A DNA stretch of 64,000 nt from a candidate division NC10 bacterium CSP1-5 (GCA_001443495.1 LDXR01000005.1:68696-132695); one strand, 5' to 3'; shown: positions 8,212-17,227, counted from the first letter of the stretch. Notes: generated by a model not told the origin, from the sequence alone. Made by a program: numbers and translations.

Positions 8212-8900
8212 GGCGAACGGGGATCGCCCCGGGCCTCAAGCGGACCTTTCAGCACCGACTCCTCAGGTGGTATCGGTCCCACGGTCGGAACTTACCCTGG
8301 CGGAAGACCCGGGACCCGTACCGTATCCTGGTGTCCGAGGTCATGCTTCAGCAGACCCAGGTGGAGCGGGTCCTCGGATTCTACGACATATTTCTCACGC
8401 GGTACCCGACCGTAGAGGAGCTGGCCTCTGCAAGACCTGGCGAGGTGCGCGAGGCCTGGGAGGGGCTCGGCTACTACGCCCGGGCCAGAAACCTGCACAG
8501 GACGGCCCGACAGCTGATCCGCCGCCACAGGGGCCACTTTCCGAAAACCTTCGGGGAGGTGTGCGCCCTCCCCGGAGTGGGTCGCTCCACGGCGGGGGCC
8601 CTGTTGAGTTTTGCCTTCCACATCGACAGCCCCATCTTGGACACGAACGTCAAGCGCCTCCTTTCCCGGGTCTTTATCCAGCGCCCCTCTCCTACACCGG
8701 CGCACAGCGAGCGGCGCCTCTGGCGGCTCAGTGCCAGTGTGATCCCGACGGGGAAGGCCTGGACCTTCAACCAGGCGCTCATGGATTTTGGAGCGTTGGT
8801 GTGCACCGCGAAGAATCCTCGGTGTGACGCGTGTTGTTTCACCGACATGTGTCACGCGTATGCCAAATGGACGCTCCGGGGAGTCGACCGGCAAGGGTGA
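8208..8900 (+). CDS. mutY: A/G-specific adenine glycosylase, short form
   Basis: Removes adenine mispaired with 8-oxoguanine. HhH-GPD fold with LPWR, SEVMLQQTQVERV, the helix-hairpin-helix LPGVGRSTAGALLSFAF with catalytic Asp in PILDTNVKR, and a C-terminal [4Fe-4S] motif C-x6-C-x2-C-x5-C (VCTAKNPRCDACCFTDMC). At 230 residues it stops soon after the cluster. The roughly 120-residue C-terminal Nudix-like domain that recognises 8-oxoG in standard MutY is absent. Start GTG 8208 overlaps the mutT stop. Confidence 0.93.
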   Translation: MRRTGIAPGLKRTFQHRLLRWYRSHGRNLPWRKTRDPYRILVSEVMLQQTQVERVLGFYDIFLTRYPTVEELASARPGEVREAWEGLGYYARARNLHRTARQLIRRHRGHFPKTFGEVCALPGVGRSTAGALLSFAFHIDSPILDTNVKRLLSRVFIQRPSPTPAHSERRLWRLSASVIPTGKAWTFNQALMDFGALVCTAKNPRCDACCFTDMCHAYAKWTLRGVDRQG

Positions 8901-8933
8901 GGACCGCAAGAGGCGAGGAGGCACGGGCTAGCC

Positions 8934-9620
8934 ATGCTCCGGGCGGTCATCTTCGACTTCGACGGCGTGATCGTCGATACCGAGCGATTGCATTTCCAGG
9001 CGCTCAAGCGCGTCCTCGCCGAGGAGGGAATCCCCCTCGCGTGGGAGGAGTACACCCAGGCCTATCTGGCGATGGATGACAAAAACTGCTTTCGCACCGT
9101 GCTCGCTCGTCACGGTCGGGCGATCGCGCCGGGCATTGTGGATGGGCTCAGCGAACGGAAGGCACACTATTTCTTTGACACGCTGTCCGATGCGGTTACC
9201 TTGTTCCCTGGGGTGGAAGGCCTCATCCGAGAGGCCGCGGGAAAGTACCCCCTGGCCATCGCCTCGGGGGCCCTGCGTGAGGAGATCGAGTTTCTCCTCG
9301 GGAAGGTCGGCCTCCGGGAGTTCTTCCCCGTGGTGGTCGCCGCGGAGGATGTCGTCCGGGGGAAGCCCGACCCCGAGGCCTATATCGCCGCCCTGGGCCG
9401 GCTGAATCGGCTGATATCTGGCAGGCCCGTGAGGCCCTCCGAGTGCCTGGTGGTCGAGGACTCTCGCCATGGGGTGGCCGCCGCCGCCGCCGCGGGGATG
9501 CGGTGTCTCGCCGTCACAAATTCTTACCCGCCAGAGGAGCTGACCGCCGCCCATTGCGTTTTGAAGAGCCTGGAGCAGGTCGACCTGCAACAGATTATTG
9601 AGGCCCTCTTTGTGCGATGA
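8934..9620 (+). CDS. HAD-superfamily hydrolase (subfamily IA)
   Basis: Haloacid-dehalogenase-fold phosphatase or phosphoglucomutase of 228 residues. Motif I is IFDFDGVIVDTE, motif II lies near AIASGALREE, motif III is RGKPDPEAY and motif IV VVEDSRHGVAAAAAAGM, so the active site is intact. The cap resembles beta-phosphoglucomutase or phosphoglycolate phosphatase, but substrate cannot be assigned. It lies 33 bp after mutY, and its stop overlaps the next gene by 4 bp (ATGA). Confidence 0.9.
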   Translation: MLRAVIFDFDGVIVDTERLHFQALKRVLAEEGIPLAWEEYTQAYLAMDDKNCFRTVLARHGRAIAPGIVDGLSERKAHYFFDTLSDAVTLFPGVEGLIREAAGKYPLAIASGALREEIEFLLGKVGLREFFPVVVAAEDVVRGKPDPEAYIAALGRLNRLISGRPVRPSECLVVEDSRHGVAAAAAAGMRCLAVTNSYPPEELTAAHCVLKSLEQVDLQQIIEALFVR

Positions 9621-10483
9621 CGGTTCGCATGCGGGAAGAGCGGGAAGTGGAGACCCAGCAGATCCGCAACCGGTTCGGCGCCATCGTTGCCCGGCCTGAC
9701 GAGCAGATCAACCTAGCGGAGGCAGCGCTGTTGATTGCCGCCGAGGAATACCCCCATCTCGACATCCGCGGCTATCTGGACCGCATTAGTCGCATTGCTG
9801 AACGGATCAAGGATCGGGTGGGTCCCGAGCTCGAGCCGGTTAGATTGATCCAAGAATTCAACCGCTCTCTCTTCGATGAGGAGGGGTTTCGGGGGAATGC
9901 CGAAGACTACTACGACCCCAAGAACAGCTTCCTCAACGAGGTGATCGATCGCCGGAAGGGGATCCCCATCACCCTCTCCATCTTGTACATGGAGATCGCC
10001 TGGCGCCTCGATCTGCCTCTGGTCGGAGTGGGGCTGCCGGGGCACTTTATCGTCAAGTACGAGGCCGCGGAGAGGGAGATTCTCGTCGACCCATTTCATC
10101 AGGGAGCGCTCCTCTCCGAAGAGGACTGCCAGCGCACCTTGGACCGGATCTACAGTGGCAAGGTGGCCTTCCATCGAGACCTACTCACGCGGACCCCCAA
10201 GAGACTGATCCTCGCCAGGATGTTGAACAACCTCAAGAGCATCTACCTGCAACTCGGGGATCTGCCCCGGGCACTTGGCGTCGCAGAGCGACTGGTGCTC
10301 ATCGACCCCGACTCCCCGAACCTCCTCAGGGATCGAGGCCTGATCTATGGCGAGATGAACAAGTTCGCTCAGGCCGTTGCCGACCTCCGACGCTACCTCG
10401 AGGCTGCCCCGCACGCAGAAGACCGAGAGGCCATCACCGAGCGTCTCCGGCACCTCCAGATCCGTCAGGCCTCGCACAACTGA
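9617..10483 (+). CDS. SirB1-like transglutaminase-fold protein with TPR tail
   Basis: A 288-residue cytoplasmic protein. Residues about 40-190 match the SirB1/YchA transglutaminase-like family (AALLIAAEEYPHLDI, YDPKNSFLNEVIDRRKGIPI, GVGLPGHFIVKY, LVDPFHQG). Residues about 195-280 form tetratricopeptide-like helices (NNLKSIYLQLGDLPRALGVAE). The Cys normally expected before the fold is absent, which is common in SirB1 proteins, and the enzymatic role is unproven. It is the last gene of the mutT-mutY-HAD run and is translationally coupled to the HAD gene. Confidence 0.85.
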   Translation: MTVRMREEREVETQQIRNRFGAIVARPDEQINLAEAALLIAAEEYPHLDIRGYLDRISRIAERIKDRVGPELEPVRLIQEFNRSLFDEEGFRGNAEDYYDPKNSFLNEVIDRRKGIPITLSILYMEIAWRLDLPLVGVGLPGHFIVKYEAAEREILVDPFHQGALLSEEDCQRTLDRIYSGKVAFHRDLLTRTPKRLILARMLNNLKSIYLQLGDLPRALGVAERLVLIDPDSPNLLRDRGLIYGEMNKFAQAVADLRRYLEAAPHAEDREAITERLRHLQIRQASHN

Positions 10484-10556
10484 CGATGACCGATCACCGT
10501 TAACCGATGACGTCCCACTCGGCCGCCGGTGGTCGGTCAACGGTTATCGACCAGCG
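10484..10556. repeat. intergenic inverted repeat, GACCGATnACCGTTAACCG family
   Basis: GATGACCGATCACCGTTAACCG on one arm and GGTCGGTCAACGGTTATCG on the other form a long imperfect inverted repeat directly after the SirB1-like gene. The same sequence family recurs at 54298-54404. It could act as a terminator-like or REP-type element. Confidence 0.6.
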
Positions 10557-10565
10557 GGAATTGTA

Positions 10566-10594
10566 TTGACCCTTGGGCAGATCTTCACTAGCAT
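10566..10594 (+). promoter_or_regulatory. sigma-70-type promoter for the CitE-MaoC fusion gene
   Basis: TTGACC, 17 bp spacer, TAGCAT (5/6 and 4/6 matches) about 90 bp upstream of the ATG at 10685. Confidence 0.5.
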
Positions 10595-10684
10595 ATGGGC
10601 CCGTCCATCAACGAAGCCGGATTGCGCGTCATAGAGAGGCAGATCACTCTCCCTGAAGAATCCTGAGTCTTGGGAGGCCGTGGT

Positions 10685-13600
10685 ATGGATGCACGAGCCT
10701 TGAGCGAGGTGGTGGCGGCGTTTGGGGGCGATAAGGACCAGGCTGAGGCCGAGGTCGAAGAGCGGTGGCAGGCCCTGAAGCGGGTCGATCCGGGTGCGAC
10801 CCGCGATAGAGCGATGGGGCAGCTCGCCTGGGAATTCGCCTCCCGAACGATTGAGCACGTCTTTCCGGGGGATAACTGGTACTTCATGGTGAAGGCGGCC
10901 CAGTCGGCCGCCCACATCCTCCTCCTGGACCTCGAAGATGCGGTCGCCACGACCCGCAAACACGTCGCCCGCACCGTTCTCATCCTCTTGATCCGAGCCC
11001 TGCGGGGCCAGGCCATAACGGCAGAGGAGCTGGAATTCCTCAAGACCCATGCCCTGCCGGCCGGCAAGGCGGAGCAGCTCGAGCAGCAGTTTGTCCGGGT
11101 GGGAGCCGGTTTTCAGATCAAGCCGGAATGCCGATTCCCCGAACGACAGATGATCCTGGTCCGGCCCAACAATCTCCGGACCAAGTGGGCAGCGGGGGAC
11201 TACTTTCAGGTGATCCGAGAAATCGGGGACCTCATTGCGGGGATTTACCTGCCCAAGGTCAAGGGGCCGGAGGATGTCCGGGTGGCCGTCCAGATCCTCC
11301 GGGCGCTCCAGCAGGAGCGAGGGTGGGTCACGGCGACACACAAGGTCTTTGTGTTGACCGAGCTGCCTGGAGCGATTCTTCAGGCGCAGGAGATCCTGGC
11401 GGTGGCCCCCGAGGTCGAGGAGGCCAACCTGGGCGTCGTGGACTACACGGCGGCCACGGGGGGCCGCAGCGTCGTCCAGCAAGAGCAGTACACCTACATG
11501 CGCTACCCGCTGCTCAAAATAGTGGAAGCCGCCCGGGCGGCCGGCAAAGCGGCCGGGACCGGCATCACGGTGAAGTTGAACGCGGATGACACCGAGGTAG
11601 ACACCGTCCGGGCCATCGCCCTCGGGATCCATCGCAAGTGGAGTGTGCACCCCGCGCATATCGAAGGGATCGCGCGGCATGCGGCGGAGTTTCCCCCTGT
11701 TCTTCGAAAGCGCATCCCCTTCGCCGACATCCCGCCCTTCGATCTCTCCAGGCTCGAGGGCTTGGCGCAGGAGGAAAGGCCAATCCTCCCTCCGCTCGTC
11801 TTCGTCCCTCGGCCTGTGACCCTGTGCCGGTCGGTGGTCCCGGTCGCCGGGAAGGACGTTCATGGTCTCAAGACCGCGCTCACCTCGCCGGCCGACATGG
11901 TTATCATCGATGTGCAAGACATCCTCGGACCGGAGAGCCGCGAGGCGCAGCGTACGCTCACCCAGCTTTGCACCCAGGCAAGGCGCCCCTCCCAGGTGCT
12001 GGCGCTCCAGCTCGACCTGGAGCAGCCCGAGGCGGCCCAGAAGCTCCAGGCCTTCTTGCCGCTCCTGAAGGAGCAGGTCCAGGCCCTGATCCTTCCTGCC
12101 GTCGATCAGGCCCGCGTTATCCGCCATGCCGCCGGTCTGCTCACTACAATTGAACGGGAGGTCGGCCTTCCCGTCGGCTCCCTTGCCCTGGGGGCGCGCA
12201 TTACAAAGCCCGAGGCCGTCGAGCGCGAGTCCTACGCCATCGCCACCGCCAGCCGGCGGATGATGTGGTTGTTCCTCGACCTCGAGTCTCCGCAGCCGAA
12301 AGAGGACTTCAGCGATCCCAAGACGAAGGGGTATCACTACTACCGCTCGGCGCTGGTGGCCGCCACGGCCGCAGCCGACATCGACGCCGTGGACGCAGCC
12401 AGCGATCTCGCTCGGTTGGACGAAGAGTCTCTCTTCACCGCCAACCTCGGTTTCCACGGCAAGGTCGTGGGGCCAGAGCAGGCCGAGCGCGTCAACGCCA
12501 TTATGAATCCTCCGCGCGCCGGGCAGCGACCGGCTGAGCCCAAAGGGCCGGCGGCTGACGTGTTCAACGCCCGCTGGATCAACGCGGTGGAGCGAGCATT
12601 GGAGATCCTGGAGCTCTACGCCACCGCCGATCAGGAGCGGAATCTGGGGGCGGTCGCATACAACGACCCGATCACGGGCCAGGCCGAGCTGGTTGATGCC
12701 GCCACGGCGCGGATCTACTACCGCCAGCTGGAGCGGGCGCTCAAGGCCAACCATCTCAGCGACGCCGAGGCGAAGAGGTATGTGACGGCCCGGGAACGCC
12801 TCGTCCTGGCGCTCCGACCGGGCGGGATGGACCAGGTAGGTGAAGCAGTCTTTGTCGGGGAGACGCTCCAGGGAGATGCTTCATCCGTAGCCCCCTGGAT
12901 GGTCCAGGCCTTCGCCAAGACCTCGGGGGATCGGAACCGCTATCACCTCGACCGGGCGTATGCAGAGCACTCCCGGTTCCAGGGATTGGTCGCCCACGGA
13001 CTGTTCACGGTCTGTCATCTCGTGGCGAGCCTGGGCCGCCTCCGGCCGGCCTATGCTGTCGAGGCTCTTGAAGCTCACTTCCGGGCGCCGGTCTACTTCG
13101 GAGACAGCCTCACGCCGCTCGCCGAGGTCCAGGAGCTCTTGCAGGGGGGGATGGCACGTCTCCATCTTACCGCGGTGAACCAGACCGGCAAGGTCGTCTG
13201 TGAGGGGACCGCCACATTGCGGCCGGAGAAGGCGGGCGAGATCCTCCCCACACCTCCCGCAGAGATCGCCTGGCTCCGCCAGTGGGCCCAGGATGTCACT
13301 CCCTCGGTGCCTCCGGGTGTACACGACTTCACCGACCCGGCAAGTCCCCGCCACCAGACCTTCACCAAGACAATCACCCCCGAGCTCGTGCGCGCCACCC
13401 GGGCCCTGTTCGGCCCCCTCTATCCACACCAGGTGAGTCCCCTGCTCGGCCTCGGGACGCTAGCAATGACCTCGGCCGAAAGCTCGCCAGGCCACCTTCT
13501 CCTTACGGCCCGGGTGTCGCAATTCGGAGCGCCCATCGAGCCAGGAGATCAGCTCAGCATGTCAGTCTCAGCCCCGCCACCCGACCAGATCCGCCGCTCG

Positions 13601-13711
13601 CAGAAGGGGAAAGGGCCTCCGATCGTCCCGCTCGATATTGTCATCAACAATCAGCGGGGCGCTACGGTCCTCGCAGGCCAGGTGGTCAAGCTCATGGAGG
13701 AGCGGAGCTGA
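10685..13711 (+). CDS. fusion protein: two CitE/HpcH-like lyase modules plus two MaoC-like hydratase modules
   Basis: A 1008-residue protein. Residues about 40-340 are a CitE/malyl-CoA lyase-like TIM barrel with conserved metal/substrate motifs (LLLDLEDAVA, ILVRPNNL, PKVKGPEDV). Residues about 370-680 are a second, degenerate barrel (MVIIDVQDILG, GYHYYRSALVAA). Residues about 715-850 are a MaoC hot-dog module (GEAVFVGETLQ, YAEHSRFQGLVAHGLF), and the last 120 form another hot-dog half. In established pathways a mesaconyl-CoA hydratase (MaoC fold) and a methylmalyl-CoA lyase (CitE fold) act one after the other, so this may channel acyl-CoA to glyoxylate (inference). The start is ATG 10685 with GGGAGG seven bases upstream, not the track's TTG. 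Confidence 0.85.
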   Translation: MDARALSEVVAAFGGDKDQAEAEVEERWQALKRVDPGATRDRAMGQLAWEFASRTIEHVFPGDNWYFMVKAAQSAAHILLLDLEDAVATTRKHVARTVLILLIRALRGQAITAEELEFLKTHALPAGKAEQLEQQFVRVGAGFQIKPECRFPERQMILVRPNNLRTKWAAGDYFQVIREIGDLIAGIYLPKVKGPEDVRVAVQILRALQQERGWVTATHKVFVLTELPGAILQAQEILAVAPEVEEANLGVVDYTAATGGRSVVQQEQYTYMRYPLLKIVEAARAAGKAAGTGITVKLNADDTEVDTVRAIALGIHRKWSVHPAHIEGIARHAAEFPPVLRKRIPFADIPPFDLSRLEGLAQEERPILPPLVFVPRPVTLCRSVVPVAGKDVHGLKTALTSPADMVIIDVQDILGPESREAQRTLTQLCTQARRPSQVLALQLDLEQPEAAQKLQAFLPLLKEQVQALILPAVDQARVIRHAAGLLTTIEREVGLPVGSLALGARITKPEAVERESYAIATASRRMMWLFLDLESPQPKEDFSDPKTKGYHYYRSALVAATAAADIDAVDAASDLARLDEESLFTANLGFHGKVVGPEQAERVNAIMNPPRAGQRPAEPKGPAADVFNARWINAVERALEILELYATADQERNLGAVAYNDPITGQAELVDAATARIYYRQLERALKANHLSDAEAKRYVTARERLVLALRPGGMDQVGEAVFVGETLQGDASSVAPWMVQAFAKTSGDRNRYHLDRAYAEHSRFQGLVAHGLFTVCHLVASLGRLRPAYAVEALEAHFRAPVYFGDSLTPLAEVQELLQGGMARLHLTAVNQTGKVVCEGTATLRPEKAGEILPTPPAEIAWLRQWAQDVTPSVPPGVHDFTDPASPRHQTFTKTITPELVRATRALFGPLYPHQVSPLLGLGTLAMTSAESSPGHLLLTARVSQFGAPIEPGDQLSMSVSAPPPDQIRRSQKGKGPPIVPLDIVINNQRGATVLAGQVVKLMEERS

Positions 13712-13712
13712 A

Positions 13713-13789
13713 TTAGTGAGTGGTGGGTAGTGGCTGGTGACCAGCGGTGAGGGGTGGACTGCTGACGGCTGATCGCCGACAGCTTCTCC
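13713..13789. repeat. intergenic GGTGGGTAGTGGCTGGTGA-type repeat tract
   Basis: A run of GGTGR-rich units (AGTGGTGGGTAGTGGCTGG, CAGCGGTGAGGGG) fills the gap between the fusion gene and the convergent isomerase gene. It contains no ORF. It resembles the other short intergenic repeat tracts in this window in style but not in exact sequence. Confidence 0.4.
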
Positions 13790-14698
13790 TCATAGCTGCG
13801 ACCAGGCCTCGAGCAGAGTCCGTTTAGACCCCGCAATGACCATTTCGGAAGACTCACCGGGTAAGGGTTTTACCTCAAAGCCGACGATGGGTCGCTTTCC
13901 CTCGCCGAGATAACCGATCCGGAACAGCTCTCGCAGGAACTCCGCCACCTGCGGAACATCATTCTCGCTCTCCTCAAGGCCGAACCGGGGGTGCTGATCG
14001 CCGTAGGCGGGGTGCCCCGCCTTCGTGACGCAGTTGCCGATGTGCACGTGCGCCAGGTAGTCCTTGGCTACCTCAAGCGCCTCCTTCGACGTCTCGCCTT
14101 GGAGCGGAAGGTGGCTCAGATCGAGCATCAGGCCAAAGGTGGGATCGACCTTGCGGACCTCGGTGGCGACCTTAACTGCGTCGGAGGTGGGGCCGATGAG
14201 GCGGCATTTATCGACCTTCTGATCGAAGGTTTCGAGAAGGACCCGGAGGTTCCCCTTGGACCGGACATAGGAGCAGATCTCCGTGAGCGACTGGATGAGG
14301 AGTTGCATGGCCTCATCCCGCCGGTCTCTTGGATCGGGCCCGCTCAAGAGCGCCAGAGCCCCGGCGCCCAGCGTGTACGCCTCGTCCGCGGCCTCCTTGA
14401 CGGCCTGGACGGCCTTGACGCGCTCGGGGGGTTCGAAGGAGTTCACATTCAATTTCCGGGTGAGGAGTATCGGCTGCGCCCCGTATCCCACCGTGAGCCG
14501 ATTCTTCTCGAGAATCCGCGCAACCGCCTCGCGGGCCTTCGGATCGTTGATCGTAGTGACCTCGACCGCGGAGAAGAACTCATCCTCGGCGATGCGGCGG
14601 ATGGTTTCCACGATCGGGCCCTCCCCCGTGAGGGTCTCTGGATACGCCATGAAATGGACAATACCCACCCTCATGTATTTCTGGAGGTTTTCACTCAC
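13790..14698 (-). CDS. sugar-phosphate isomerase/epimerase-like TIM-barrel protein
   Basis: A 302-residue AP-endonuclease-2/xylose-isomerase-like TIM barrel: MRVGIVHFMAYPE, FFSAVEVTTI, LGAGALALLSGPDPRD, RVLLETFD, FGLMLDLSHLPLQG, YLAHVHIGN and VGFEVKPLPGE carry the family's metal-binding Glu/Asp/His pattern. I moved the start from the track's position to GTG 14698, which overlaps the TGA of the IclR gene by 4 bp and matches the fold start. Being co-transcribed with an IclR regulator suggests an inducible sugar or polyol catabolic step. Substrate unknown. Confidence 0.85.
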   Translation of the reverse strand: MSENLQKYMRVGIVHFMAYPETLTGEGPIVETIRRIAEDEFFSAVEVTTINDPKAREAVARILEKNRLTVGYGAQPILLTRKLNVNSFEPPERVKAVQAVKEAADEAYTLGAGALALLSGPDPRDRRDEAMQLLIQSLTEICSYVRSKGNLRVLLETFDQKVDKCRLIGPTSDAVKVATEVRKVDPTFGLMLDLSHLPLQGETSKEALEVAKDYLAHVHIGNCVTKAGHPAYGDQHPRFGLEESENDVPQVAEFLRELFRIGYLGEGKRPIVGFEVKPLPGESSEMVIAGSKRTLLEAWSQL

Positions 14699-15549
14699 CG
14701 GCGACCCGCCTTCCTGGGGCTGAACGGATCGGATGACTCGATCCCCGCCTGATAGCCGAGCCCAGCCGATACCCGCCGTCCCTCCTCCAGCATGAAGGGG
14801 ACCAACTTCGAGATCCGCCGATCGGCCAGCCGGACCGTGGGTCCAGAGACCCCAAGGGCCGCCACCACCCGACCGGTATGATCTCGAATTGGGACGGCGA
14901 GACACGAGGCCCCTTTCTCGCATTCCTCGCGATCGACCGCAACGCCTTGCGCCACCACTTTCTTCAACTCCCGTCGGAGCCGCGGGAGGGACGTGATGGT
15001 GTTTCGGGTTTGCGGGACAAGGGTGACCCGACTCAGGAACTCTTCTGTTTCCTCCTCCGGCAGATGTGATAGCAGGACCTTCCCCACCGCGGTACAGTAC
15101 AGGGGGGCCCGATGCCCGATCTTGGTGAGAAACTTCAGGCTCTGGGGACTTTCGACCTTGTCCAGGTAGCAGGCCTCACCCTTCTCGAGCACAACCAGAT
15201 TCGCCGTTTCACCCGAGAGCTTGGCGATACGCTCGAGGTGGGGCCGGCTCACTCTGCGAAGGTCTCTCCAGCCGAGGGAGGCCTGAGCCAACTGGTAAAT
15301 CTTGCCGCTCAAGGCGTACCGCCCCGTCTCCGGATCCTGCTGAACATACCCGCCCGCGATCAGCGTCCCCAGGAGTCGGTGCACGGTACTCACGTGAAGC
15401 TGGACCCGCCGGCCGAGGTCGACGACCCCCATTTCTCGGCCCTCCCGCGCCAGGACATCCAAAAGGGTCAACGCCCTCAGGACCGAGTGGACCCCGGAGG
15501 CCCTTCCTCTTCGCCGCCGCCGCTCCACGCTCCCTCCGTCGAATGGCAT
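14695..15549 (-). CDS. IclR-family transcriptional regulator
   Basis: A 284-residue repressor or activator with an N-terminal winged helix (VLRALTLLDVLAREG, VQLHVSTVHRLLGTLIAGGYV; about 22-90) and a C-terminal IclR effector-binding domain (RAPLYCTAVGKVLLSHLP, CLAVPIRDHTGRVVAALGVSGP). It is followed by a sugar-isomerase gene sharing a GTGA junction, so the regulator probably controls its own operon. A palindromic ATTTC-N8-GGAAAT sequence overlaps its start codon region and may be the autoregulatory site. Confidence 0.92.
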   Translation of the reverse strand: MPFDGGSVERRRRRGRASGVHSVLRALTLLDVLAREGREMGVVDLGRRVQLHVSTVHRLLGTLIAGGYVQQDPETGRYALSGKIYQLAQASLGWRDLRRVSRPHLERIAKLSGETANLVVLEKGEACYLDKVESPQSLKFLTKIGHRAPLYCTAVGKVLLSHLPEEETEEFLSRVTLVPQTRNTITSLPRLRRELKKVVAQGVAVDREECEKGASCLAVPIRDHTGRVVAALGVSGPTVRLADRRISKLVPFMLEEGRRVSAGLGYQAGIESSDPFSPRKAGRR

Positions 15550-15565
15550 TTCGAATTGCGGAAAT
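15548..15565 (-). promoter_or_regulatory. possible IclR operator
   Basis: ATTTCGAATTGCGGAAAT is a near-palindrome (ATTTC...GGAAAT) resembling the TGGAAAT-ATTTCCA core of IclR sites. It overlaps the first codon of the iclR gene. Tentative. Confidence 0.3.
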
Positions 15566-15677
15566 CTGTTTCTTTCAGCAGTGGGGTCTCTACCCTAAGG
15601 AAGTCACCGGGAGACGCGCACTCCCATGCGGTTGCCGGCCTAGGGGGTATGGTGAAGGTGAGGATTGTCGAGCGAAC

Positions 15678-16565
15678 CTATTGGAGCCCCTGCAGGACGT
15701 CCTGGGCCCGCCGCGCATCACCGGAGTTGGGGAACTTGGCCTTAAGCTCTTGGAGCACGCGTTTCCCCTGAGCCTTCTCGTTTAGCTCCAAATAGGCATT
15801 GCCCTGCTTCAGCATCGCGGCGGGAACCTTGGCGCTGTCGGGATACTCCTTAATCAGCTTGTCAAACTCCCGGATCGCCTCCCGGTATTTCCGTTGGCCA
15901 TAGTAGGATTCGCCAAGCCAGTACTGGGAATTGGGGACCAGACTGGTCTTGGGATAGAAGGTCAGATAGCTCTTGAAGCCGCTGATGGCCAAATCATAGT
16001 TGCCCTTGTGGTAATCGTTCAACGCCTTCGTGTACACCTCCTCCGGTGAAGGGAGGGATCCCTGCATCACCGGCTTGTCCGGAACGGTCGCGGTCGGGGC
16101 CTGCGGCAGCGCAGAGGTTCCACCCCGAGGAGGCAAGGGCTGGCCAGTCGAGGGACCAGGCTGGCCCGCACCGGCTTGGGGCGCAACACCCGGGAGGGGA
16201 GCGGGGAGCTGACCTGTCCCAGAGGTCCCGCCGGGTCTCCCCGCCTCCCCCGAGAGGCGGGCCACTTTCACCTCCGTCGCATCCAGTCGCTTGCTGAGCT
16301 CCGACAGCCGATAGTTGGCCTCTTCCAACTGGCCCTGGACCATCCGGGTCTCGACCGCAAGCTCCTCCAGGCGAGCCACGAGATCGGTCGACCGGGAAAC
16401 CCCTCCATCACCACCCGCCCGTTTCGCCACGGCGTTGACGTCCCCCCGGAGGCTTCGGACGTCCTGCTGAAGGGCCTGAAACTCTTCCGTTTTCACCATG
16501 CAGGCATTGCTCAGCAGGGCAGTGCCGACGAAGAGGAGCCAGACGAAATACCTCACCATCATCAT
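15678..16565 (-). CDS. cpoB: Tol-Pal system protein YbgF/CpoB
   Basis: Periplasmic coordinator of outer-membrane constriction and peptidoglycan synthesis (family role). The signal MMMVRYFVWLLFVGTALL ends in a lipobox-like SNAC, so this homolog may be lipid-anchored. A coiled-coil trimerisation segment follows (about 25-100: VRSLRGDVNAVAKR, QLEEANYRLSELSKRLDATE), then a Pro/Gly-rich linker, then three TPR units (YNDYHKGNYDLAISGFKSYL, YWLGESYYGQRKYREAIREF, MLKQGNAYLELNEKAQGKR). It ends the tolQRAB-pal-cpoB operon. Confidence 0.92.
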   Translation of the reverse strand: MMMVRYFVWLLFVGTALLSNACMVKTEEFQALQQDVRSLRGDVNAVAKRAGGDGGVSRSTDLVARLEELAVETRMVQGQLEEANYRLSELSKRLDATEVKVARLSGEAGRPGGTSGTGQLPAPLPGVAPQAGAGQPGPSTGQPLPPRGGTSALPQAPTATVPDKPVMQGSLPSPEEVYTKALNDYHKGNYDLAISGFKSYLTFYPKTSLVPNSQYWLGESYYGQRKYREAIREFDKLIKEYPDSAKVPAAMLKQGNAYLELNEKAQGKRVLQELKAKFPNSGDARRAQDVLQGLQ

Positions 16566-16669
16566 CTCCTCATGAGATCACCCGGAATACGGGTGTGTTT
16601 CCCTTGTGCGAAGGAGGGAGCGGACGACGCTCCCTCCTTCCAATTGTCAATTGTCTTCCGCTGCCTCGG

Positions 16670-17227
16670 CTACTTCTGTATAACGAAGTGGCCCCGGCGG
16701 TTCCATTTCCAGGCGGATTCGTCGTGGCCAAGGACAAAGGGCCGCTCCTCGCCGTAGCTGATCATCGAGATCCGCTTGGCATCGACCCCCCCGGCCGCCA
16801 GGTAGTCGCGGACCGCCTTGGCCCGGCGGTCGCCTAGTCCCAGGTTATACTCGTTGGTCCCGCGCTCATCGCAGTGCCCCTCGACCATGGTGCGCGCGGC
16901 CGGGTTGGCCTTGAGCCACTGGATGTTCTCGTTCAGGGCCTGCTTGGTATCGTCTCTCAGAACGGCCTTGTCGAAATCGAAGAAGACGTCCTTCAGCGGG
17001 CCCTCCGCCGTTGGCTTCGCCCCGGGCTCTACAGGAGCCTCTGTAATCGGCTTCGCCGGGGTGACCTTCTCCGCGCCCGGACCCCCCGCGGCCCCTGGAC
17101 CACCCGCTCCCACCTCCGGCTTCTTGGGACAGCCGGTCAAGAGCAGGGCCGCGCCCACGATAAGAATCGGACCCCAAAACCTCCTCCCTGGCCACTGCTG
17201 TTCTCTCGCCTCTCTCCCTCTAACCAT
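16670..17227 (-). CDS. pal: peptidoglycan-associated lipoprotein
   Basis: Outer-membrane lipoprotein that binds peptidoglycan through an OmpA-like domain and interacts with TolB. The start ATG 17227 has an AGGAGG-like Shine-Dalgarno; the track's longer start is unsupported. The signal peptide ends in the lipobox LLTGC (about residue 30), then a Gly/Pro/Ala linker, then the OmpA domain (about 85-185) with VFFDFDKAVLRDDTK and VEGHCDERGTNEYNLGLGDRRA, including the diaminopimelate-contacting Asp/Arg. Located between tolB and cpoB. Confidence 0.95.
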   Translation of the reverse strand: MVRGREAREQQWPGRRFWGPILIVGAALLLTGCPKKPEVGAGGPGAAGGPGAEKVTPAKPITEAPVEPGAKPTAEGPLKDVFFDFDKAVLRDDTKQALNENIQWLKANPAARTMVEGHCDERGTNEYNLGLGDRRAKAVRDYLAAGGVDAKRISMISYGEERPFVLGHDESAWKWNRRGHFVIQK

